From Anthopleura xanthogrammica (taxonomy: Eukaryota; Cnidaria; Anthozoa; Actiniaria; Actiniidae): a stretch of DNA of 64,000 bases. Both the position numbers and the translations under genes were made by a program. The notes under the pieces are model-generated. The model saw nothing but the letters and a program-made list of their open reading frames with translations. It was not told the origin of the DNA and ran no database searches. Location of the stretch: NCBI GenBank assembly GCA_964019055.1, contig OZ025212.1, positions 12,119,391 to 12,183,390 on the forward strand. The letters run 5' to 3'. The first letter of the stretch is position 1. Every line of letters begins with the position of its first letter. Below, piece by piece: positions 59,201-64,000 of the stretch.

Positions 59201-62200
59201 ATGACTTACTGTCGTCGTTTTGAATGGTAACCACCGCATCCCTACAAGAACTATGGATCTGCACTCGTGCATCATTTGTATAGCATCTCACTTTAAGATT
59301 TTCGTTTCCCTCGGGAACATCGTCATCGTTGATAGTAATACTCATTTGATTTTCGTCGTTGCCAGTCGTGAAGGAGAAATCAGTGTTTTTTGTGGTATAA
59401 TCGCTTGGTTCTACTGCAGTATCATCTTTTGTGAAGCATCTTTGTACAAAAAAATATTTGTGATATAAAATATTTCAATCAGCTGGTGTCTTTGAATCTC
59501 ATTATATGCTCTAAATTAAATGGTGTTAAAAAAAAGGGCAGTTTGAGATATGGAAACAATCGTTCACCTTACAAGAGAAAGTCTTAAATTGGAAGCTAAT
59601 ATTACGAAAGATACAATATGGTATAAGACGCTGTACATCACATGACCATATGCAACGACAGAGAGTGAAAGGAATTCAAGGTCATGTCATCTGAGGGAAT
59701 TCCTAGCTATGCTAAGCACTTCACTCAACACAAATCCATAAATAAAAAAAGTTCAAAGGTGGAAAACTGATCAGTGAAGTTAATCTTTTTTCTTACAAGT
59801 ATTCTAATATAATATAACAACTAATGAAATGAAATGAAATGAAACCTTTATTTAAGCAGGAGACCCAAGAGACACTGTTACTGTGGGAGCCCTAAAGAAG
59901 TACATAAGGTGACTGGCTAAACTTGTTTTACAAAGTGAAATCTAATGCTGATTCCGAATACGAAAAGAAGAATGGGGTGTCCCAAGCTACAGTAAAAATC
60001 AAAAGTGTTGATACACTACCTCATAATGTTGGAAAAAATAAGCATGCAGTGTAAGAAAAAGCGCTTTAAAAATCGTATATAAACTAAATCCCCCCCTCCC
60101 CCATTCAATGTTGTTCCTTGAGAATGTGGCTAGCTCACGGTACCAAACTTTGGCCATGTAAACAACATTGCAAGGGGAGGGGAGGGGGAGCGTACAGTGG
60201 ACATCAGTCATTTCACACAGCCAATTTTGGGAACATTATAGGGGTAGTGTATCAACACATTTCGATTTTTACTGTAGTTTTTGAGATAATTAGCATTTAA
60301 TGGATGCCTACGCGCGAGTTTTTGAATCAAAAGTTGCGCCACCTGAAGTGATCAGAAAAATATTACAACTCATAAGACTATATCATGTACAAATGCCGGC
60401 TAGTGAATCATTCTGCAATACCACATGGGTAACTAAGAATAAAATATAAAGAAATACCTTGATTTGTCATATTTTGCGTCTCAGTGCTCTCAAAAGTCCA
60501 ACAAAAAGTTCCTACGAAAATCTATTTTTTCATGCCGAAAAATTAACTTTAAAAAAAATTAACATGACATAGCTAAATTTTTAGAACTTCTTTCAATGAA
60601 ACCTATTTATTAAGCCTAAAATTTAAGGGTTTTGCCTGTTGAAGTTCAAAACGTGTCAATAATATTCCGTATTTTATTCAGAGGGTTTTGTGCACGCGCA
60701 CATCGTAGGCTCAAATCGAGCGTGCAAAAGTAGACAGTCACCTTAAATCAATGGGAACCTTAAAGAATATTGAATGTAATTGAAGTTTTTTTACTGCAGT
60801 TTAAAAACTCATGAATAATTCATAAGCCTTTGGCCCAAGTTGAGCGACCATACACATCACGTGCATGGACCTTTATACCCGATAAGTTCATCTACATTAG
60901 TATTCAAGTGATATTTATACAAAGACACACGTATGTTTTGATATAAAGAATACTATGTGGGAGCCTTTCTGGGACTGACTGCAAATGACGGTGTCGTATA
61001 AACCTCGATTGCGCATGACAGTCACGTACACTCAAACTTATATCGATGTATAAAAGTCCATGTTCGTGTCGTGTATGGTCGCTCTAATTCGAATAAAGGC
61101 TTATGAAATACTCATGAGTTTTTGAAGTAGTCCAATAAACTCGTAGATCGTGTTTTATCAGGTCTAAAACCTGATAAAACACTCCTACACGTTTATTAAA
61201 CACTACTAAAAATTATACTTACCCGATAGAATGGGAACCCCTTAAGGCTTGTGTTGACCCTGATCTGGTTATTGTGACTGCAGCTGTTCCCGTATACTCA
61301 CTGACCGGGGTACTTGCACATTTAATACTGACTAAAATGGAAACAAAAAAGAAATCAATGTAATAGTACGTAATAGTAATAGAAAGAATTCAAGTTTTTT
61401 TTATTAACATTCAATTTAATTCACATAATTTTACATACATAAAAATAGGGGAAAATATCAACATACAAGAGAGAACTACAGATATAGCTACAAAAGAATA
61501 CTAAAGGGTTAATTATATTGCAGTGATGTAATCAACTTACAATCAGTATAAGGAATTAGGGCTAACTAATTGACTTATTTTCTTTATTTAGAAATAAGAA
61601 AATATATATCAAAATATTAAAATAATAAATATATTTGGAGGGGCTAATTATCCTTGCTTGCAGCTGAAGAGCTGAATTACGAAGGACGCAGTTCAACGTG
61701 GTCGAGTCGAAGGCATAGTACGAAGGAGCCTCGGGCAGCCGCCATGCGACTCATGTATGACCACGGAGCACAGCTCAGATCAAATTAGGGTTGGTTTTTA
61801 CGGAGGGAGGAAAACCGGAGAACCTGGAGAAAAACCCTCGAAGCAAGGGAGAGAACCAACAAACTCAACTCACTTAAGGTGCCGAGTCCGGGGATCGCAC
61901 TACGCCACCCTTGCTTCCCATGTTCACTACGCCTCCGATTTTATAAGATTTTCTTTAACTTTTCATATTTTTCTAAGTGTGTGAATAACCTAGAATTCGT
62001 TCTACAATGAACCAGAAAGATAGAAAAGGAGACAGACAGACAAACAGACATAAAGACAGACAGACAGACAGACACAGAGAGGAGCAAAATCTGCCTTTTT
62101 GCAATTCCCATACCGTCATCATCGTTTATGCTGACTGTGTGTGACTTGGAGGCAGGATTCGTATTGAATGCAGCATCTCGTTTGATCGTAAGGATAATAG

Positions 62201-62349
62201 TTTCAGGGGCTCCTGCTTCGACAACTTGATCATTGACGATAAAAAGCTTGATGCCTCTATTTGTTTCATCATTAGCTGGAAAAGTTACAACCAATGAACT
62301 TGATACCACGAAATCGCTATTCACTGCTGCTGTTCCGGTTATTTTTATG
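44647..62349 (-). CDS. Gene C: multi-Calx-beta membrane protein, 3' part (runs off right edge)
   Basis: 20 exons numbered by homology with gene B as C3-C22: 62114-62349, 61223-61331, 59210-59439, 58559-58670, 58250-58476, 57662-57776, 55926-56146, 55018-55120, 52486-52718, 51583-51691, 49695-49933, 49251-49362, 48823-49055, 47537-47648, 46784-47007, 45809-45914, 45493-45725, 45157-45183, 44936-45041, 44647-44677. They sum to 3118 nt: one base completing a split codon, then 1039 codons including the TAG stop. This is exactly 15 nt shorter than the same part of gene B, from a four-codon loss in exon C9 and one codon in C22. The signal-peptide exon and exon 2 are not found in 62350-64000 and should lie beyond the edge. 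Role as for gene B, by inference. Confidence 0.88.
44936..45041 (-). CDS. Gene C exon 21: transmembrane helix
   Basis: 106 nt, identical base for base to gene B exon 21 on reading: ELLVRRRN, then [19 protein letters not shown] and ISCVCYLL. Confidence 0.9.
45157..45183 (-). CDS. Gene C exon 20: 27-nt stalk micro-exon
   Basis: NRITEQQAQ; same length and phases as gene B exon 20. Confidence 0.77.
45285..45350. repeat. GGAT/GGTG microsatellite (gene C intron 19)
   Basis: Short imperfect counterpart of 25990-26272. Confidence 0.8.
45493..45725 (-). CDS. Gene C exon 19: Calx-beta 9, second half
   Basis: 233 nt. [17 protein letters not shown]; core [16 protein letters not shown]; terminal DND. 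Confidence 0.87.
45809..45914 (-). CDS. Gene C exon 18: Calx-beta 9, first half
   Basis: 106 nt. [20 protein letters not shown], then LKREGVLSKASPIW. Confidence 0.85.
45915..46420. other. Gene C intron 17, part without palindromes
   Basis: CAACAA-rich start then AT-rich sequence. Nothing recognised. Confidence 0.5.
46421..46509. repeat. Three tandem units each carrying a palindrome
   Basis: The palindrome CAATATCTAGATATTG occurs twice perfectly and once in decayed form (CAATGTCTGGATATTA) at about 30-bp spacing, in gene C intron 17. Not present in the gene B intron. Confidence 0.75.
46784..47007 (-). CDS. Gene C exon 17: Calx-beta 8, second half
   Basis: 224 nt. [19 protein letters not shown]; core [17 protein letters not shown] see no base difference from gene B exon 17. 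Confidence 0.88.
47537..47648 (-). CDS. Gene C exon 16: Calx-beta 8, first half
   Basis: 112 nt. [20 protein letters not shown]; one synonymous-looking difference from gene B. The octanucleotide array begins about 120 bp upstream of its acceptor. Confidence 0.86.
47766..48562. repeat. Octanucleotide ACTCAGTC array, about 100 copies
   Basis: About 0.8 kb of perfect 8-bp repeat in gene C intron 15, between exons at 47537-47648 and 48823-49055. It creates a false plus-strand ORF with SLSHSVTQ repeats. The paralogous gene B intron has only short TCAG runs. Confidence 0.96.
48823..49055 (-). CDS. Gene C exon 15: Calx-beta 7, second half
   Basis: 233 nt. Core [32 protein letters not shown]. The few differences from gene B include NLIN... 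in place of the upstream QRLNF region change (LNQRLNF) and SLNIVND. Confidence 0.85.
49251..49362 (-). CDS. Gene C exon 14: Calx-beta 7, first half
   Basis: 112 nt. [20 protein letters not shown] as in gene B. Confidence 0.85.
49695..49933 (-). CDS. Gene C exon 13: Calx-beta 6, second half
   Basis: 239 nt. [20 protein letters not shown]; core [17 protein letters not shown]; terminal HDDD. Nearly identical to gene B exon 13. Confidence 0.87.
50428..50757 (+). other. 109-codon open frame within gene C intron 12; identity unknown
   Basis: An ATG-to-stop frame (MNQIMSKKLLKVFHLTNS start, ends AMRVINVE) in an insertion absent from gene B. No recognised domain, no signal peptide. It could be a remnant of a mobile element or chance. 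Low confidence that it is coding. Confidence 0.15.
51060..51259. mobile_element. MITE family 2, copy in gene C intron 12
   Basis: Ends TAGACCTTTTCGGCTTGG and CCAAGCCGAAAAGGTTTA (one mismatch) with the same GGACCACGTGTCATTC / GAATGACACGTGGTC inner arms. Confidence 0.78.
51583..51691 (-). CDS. Gene C exon 12: Calx-beta 6, first half
   Basis: 109 nt. [20 protein letters not shown], then [14 protein letters not shown]. Confidence 0.86.
51692..52485. other. Gene C intron 11
   Basis: 794 bp; a segment at 51840-52160 has C-rich CCCCCACCCCACC-like blocks absent from gene B intron 11, so it is probably an insertion. No credible ORF. Confidence 0.5.
52486..52718 (-). CDS. Gene C exon 11: Calx-beta 5, second half
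   Basis: 233 nt. CSTADDSALSLTDYQSK; core [23 protein letters not shown]; terminal INDD. Confidence 0.87.
52917..53353 (-). mobile_element. tRNA-derived SINE, copy 2
   Basis: Same head and body as copy 1 (GGCTCAGTTGGTTGAG, GTCCGGCCGG region, GGTCATCCGAGCCAC) in gene C intron 10. The B box reads GGTTCAAGCCC, so it is slightly decayed. Its 3' part differs from copy 1, which suggests a different tail or recombination. Confidence 0.75.
53563..54175 (-). pseudogene. Degraded LINE 3' fragment
   Basis: Reading the minus strand from about 54160 gives a short RT C-terminal piece (LVRSVLEYACPLW, then ELELIQKRAMRIIHP, YISYNTALSR) followed by an in-frame stop. The 3' end shows an AT-rich tail with ATTATTATCAT. 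It is a different LINE lineage from 13334-14119. Located in gene C intron 10 near the SINE. Confidence 0.65.
54176..55017. other. Gene C intron 10, remainder
   Basis: Between the LINE scrap and exon 10. AT-rich; nothing recognised. Confidence 0.5.
55018..55120 (-). CDS. Gene C exon 10: Calx-beta 5, first half
   Basis: 103 nt. VNVACEGTSLKEANVPAYV, ending AITANSI. Same one-codon-short form as gene B exon 10. Confidence 0.83.
55121..55925. other. Gene C intron 9
   Basis: 805 bp; ends match gene B intron 9, which additionally carries the two inverted-repeat elements. Nothing else. Confidence 0.5.
55926..56146 (-). CDS. Gene C exon 9: Calx-beta 4, second half, four codons shorter
   Basis: 221 nt against 233 in sister exons. 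IQFDAKEATKTITAC, core [17 protein letters not shown], then GNVKSEESKRTI. The loss lies after the acidic core, in the loop before the last strand, and keeps the frame. Confidence 0.85.
56345..56393. repeat. Perfect-class hairpin, gene C intron 8
   Basis: GGGATATTTAGTCTAAATATCCC centre (arms TGAATAGTGATAAGGGATAT and ATATCCCTCATCACTATTCA). About 24-bp stem. Confidence 0.7.
56821..56967. mobile_element. Hairpin MITE, gene C intron 8
   Basis: Arms GGTGATTAGTGATTAAATGT and ACATTTAATCACTAATCACC within outer TAATAGCATG / CATGCTATTA; about 147 bp. Confidence 0.72.
57662..57776 (-). CDS. Gene C exon 8: Calx-beta 4, first half
   Basis: 115 nt. TFYLTDVTELTKTEGVGSSK, ending ISVASSVK. Confidence 0.84.
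58250..58476 (-). CDS. Gene C exon 7: Calx-beta 3, second half
   Basis: 227 nt. LCRTSDGEPQASITKGC; core KDDGVGENEFKTFQIYL; terminal KDTD. Confidence 0.84.
58559..58670 (-). CDS. Gene C exon 6: Calx-beta 3, first half
   Basis: 112 nt. [20 protein letters not shown], then [13 protein letters not shown]. Confidence 0.85.
58671..59209. other. Gene C intron 5
   Basis: 539 bp; an inverted pair CACTGGTCACAGACAAA / TTTGTCTGTGATCAGTG at 58871 / 58943 indicates a small inserted element absent from the 94-bp gene B intron 5. Confidence 0.5.
59210..59439 (-). CDS. Gene C exon 5: Calx-beta 2, second half
   Basis: 230 nt. [17 protein letters not shown]; core INDDDVPEGNENLKVRC; then [13 protein letters not shown]. 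Confidence 0.86.
59906..60744. mobile_element. Element with AAGGTGACTG ends, with a nested MITE
   Basis: Short ends AAGGTGACTG and CAGTCACCTT. Inside, 59987-60277 is a clear MITE with arms CTACAGTAAAAATC / GATTTTTACTGTAG and GTTGATACACTACC / GGTAGTGTATCAAC. Gene C intron 4. Confidence 0.6.
60803..61123. mobile_element. MITE in gene C intron 4
   Basis: Ends AAAAACTCATGAATAATTCA and TGAAATACTCATGAGTTTTT; second pair CATAAGCCTTT / AAAGGCTTATG; 321 bp. Confidence 0.7.
61134..61197. repeat. 64-bp hairpin beside gene C exon 4
   Basis: Arms GTGTTTTATCAGGT and ACCTGATAAAACAC in longer imperfect pairing, ending about 25 bp from the exon 4 donor. Confidence 0.68.
61223..61331 (-). CDS. Gene C exon 4: Calx-beta 2, first half
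   Basis: 109 nt, phase 1 to 2. VSIKCASTPVSEYTGTAAVT, ending GSHSIG. Confidence 0.84.
61640..61930. mobile_element. Interspersed repeat in gene C intron 3
   Basis: Contains GGAGGGAGGAAAACCGGAGA, GAGAGAACCAACAAACTCAA and GGGGATCGCACTACGCCACC, a composition like SINE-type repeats seen in many invertebrate genomes. Related blocks lie at 33310 and 57470. Not firmly classified. Confidence 0.45.
62030..62082. repeat. GACA microsatellite (gene C intron 3)
   Basis: Imperfect GACA repeat beside the exon 3 donor, positionally matching the A and B copies. Confidence 0.85.
62114..62349 (-). CDS. Gene C exon 3: Calx-beta 1, second half
   Basis: 236 nt, phase 2 to 1. [18 protein letters not shown]; core [15 protein letters not shown]; terminal NDDD. 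First gene C exon visible from its 5' side. Confidence 0.85.
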
Positions 62350-62689
62350 CTGTTGAGAAAGCAAAGTAAACATGCAATTTATTCTGAATGAAATTTTTTA
62401 TGTAGTCAGAGACTTACACCCAATAGACGACCTGCACTAACAGGTCACGTGACCCTACCCCCTTACCACCGATTCCAATGAACTGCGACTACTAGACTTT
62501 GAATACTTCGTTTTCACTAATGCATTAGGTAGACGTCAATCATTGATGTGACGTCACACTCGCTCAATATCCACCTTGTTTACTCGCTTGAGCTTCTCTT
62601 TCCAGCAAGAAAGCTTAGTCGAAATATGCCTCGCAGTTTTCCTGGAGCTTTGAGAATGGCTGTTCACATTATTTAAAGCATGATTTTGA

Positions 62690-63640
62690 GCTGAAGTCTG
62701 GCCAGATTTATAGACAATGTATGTAAGATCATGGAATTTAGAGCTTCCCAAGGCAAGTAGTCCGGGAACTATATGTCGCTTGACTCGAGATCGATTTTAC
62801 GTTTATTTAGTAGCTGGTAGGGCGGGTTGTTTATAGCGAGTCGCGCAAATATTAGATAAAACCCCCATTCGCCGTAAACCATGGAAGCTCTCTATTACCC
62901 ATACATTTCCTATACGATTCGGCGGCCATTTTGTAAGCTGAAATGCATCATTGCGCATGTGGGATCAGGCTCATGTCCCATATTTCTGGCAATGGTAATA
63001 AACACTGTAGAAAATGGCTCATTTATTACAGGAAATAACCTTGAAGACTTTCAAAAGGAGTTGCAAAGATTTTTGGCAGGAAGCTGAGAGAATTATAACA
63101 AGCTACCTACAGGACCTCAAACCAGCTCAGGTTTCTTTACTGCACGCTAAAGTCTATCCTGTCGTATTGATTCTTCGATCTTTTTCCAGCGTTTTTTCAA
63201 ACTTTCATTCGCTTCAGTTCTCTTCTACCGTAATTTCAAATCTCTAGGACAACCGCAAGGCATATTTCGACTAAATTTTATTATATATAGCACTGCCGCA
63301 CCTACTACATTCGTTTTTCTACGAAAACATTGCCAGAAATATGGAACATGAGCCTGCTCACACATGCGCAATGATGCGTTTCAGCTTACAAAATAGCCGC
63401 CGAGTCTTATAGGAAATGTATGGGGAATATAGAGCTTCCTCTATTTACGGCGAATAGGGTTTTATTTACTCTGAGCTCCACATCGCGACAAACAACCCAC
63501 CCTACAAGCTACTAAATAAGCGTAAAATGATCATTGAATCATGCGACATATTGGTTCCCGGACTACTTGCCTTCGAAAGCTCTAGATTCCATACATCGTC
63601 TATAAATCTGGCCACACTTGACCCCAAAATCGTCTTATTT
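62690..63640. mobile_element. Large fold-back element in gene C intron 2
   Basis: Left arm about 62690-62990 pairs with right arm about 63335-63640 (for example CATTGCGCATGTG / CACATGCGCAATG, GCCAGATTTATAGAC / GTCTATAAATCTGGC). The loop of about 340 bp has no ORF of note. No gene C exon 2 was found in 62350-64000. Confidence 0.68.
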
Positions 63641-64000
63641 GAAGTCGAAACAATTTAAAATTAAAAGAGCTCCACCTCGATATCACCAAATGAGTGTTTA
63701 ATAAATCCAAAACCGTTCAAAATAGACAGCATGCCTTCAGAATGTTGGTTCCCAAGAAGCTTGAAGTTAGGTTAAATTTTAAGCGATTCGACGCGTTGTT
63801 AGCTCGTAGTTTTCAGTTAAAAATGACAAGAACCCACAGAGAACTGCTCCAAACAGCTTCAAAACCCCCTAAATATCGCCATTTTGTTTTTACAAGCTCC
63901 TATTGACTGCTGAGATACAATAAGGAAGCTTAAAGTAACGATTTACGTTTGAAACTTGTTTCTTGTCCTTCATGGGCTTCCTGTGGTGAGGCTTATCAAC

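Noticed and set aside
62436..62480. Candidate gene C exon 2 donor (CTTAC followed by CACCG)
   Set aside because: The adjacent sequence does not encode the ISTTVT-type end seen in A and B.

Overview
The window looks like nuclear DNA of a marine invertebrate, most likely an anthozoan cnidarian (coral or sea anemone). It is AT-rich and intron-rich, with short GT-AG exons and abundant small inverted-repeat elements, tRNA-derived SINE copies and 5'-truncated LINE remnants. The host assignment is inference; no marker gene is present. No bacterial operons, rRNA, tRNA genes or CRISPR arrays were seen.

All convincing host genes lie on the minus strand and form a head-to-tail tandem array of three paralogues, here called A, B and C. 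Each encodes a secreted-then-anchored protein built almost wholly from Calx-beta domains. Gene A starts with a signal-peptide exon at 22180 and runs off the left edge (22 exons, 10 complete Calx-beta domains plus half of an eleventh). Gene B is complete, 43196 to 25258: 22 exons, 3324 coding nt, 1107 residues, made of signal peptide, nine Calx-beta domains, a short stalk, one membrane helix and an 11-residue final tail exon. Gene C has its last 20 exons here (62349 to 44647); its first two exons lie beyond the right edge. All assigned splice phases agree, and gene B closes in frame.

Every Calx-beta domain is encoded by two exons (about 110 + 230 nt) with phase-1 outer introns and a phase-2 inner intron, so each domain is a symmetric 1-1 module. 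Domains come in three recurring subtypes in fixed order, giving a six-exon, about 345-residue super-unit. Gene A has at least four units, gene B three, gene C at least three. Genes B and C share near-identical stretches that include introns (27255-28150 with 46756-47650; 25640-25840 with 44927-45125), which suggests recent gene conversion or duplication, while their cytoplasmic tails differ.

Introns and the two intergenic spacers (22181-25257 and 43197-44646) hold mobile elements and simple repeats: a perfect GAAC array of about 1.1 kb (3822-4920), an 8-bp array of about 0.8 kb (47766-48562), at least two multi-copy MITE families, several large fold-back elements, two SINE copies, two LINE fragments and a possible THAP zinc-finger remnant. 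The proposed joint role of the three genes, calcium-dependent cell-surface adhesion or recognition, is inference from domain content and array structure only.
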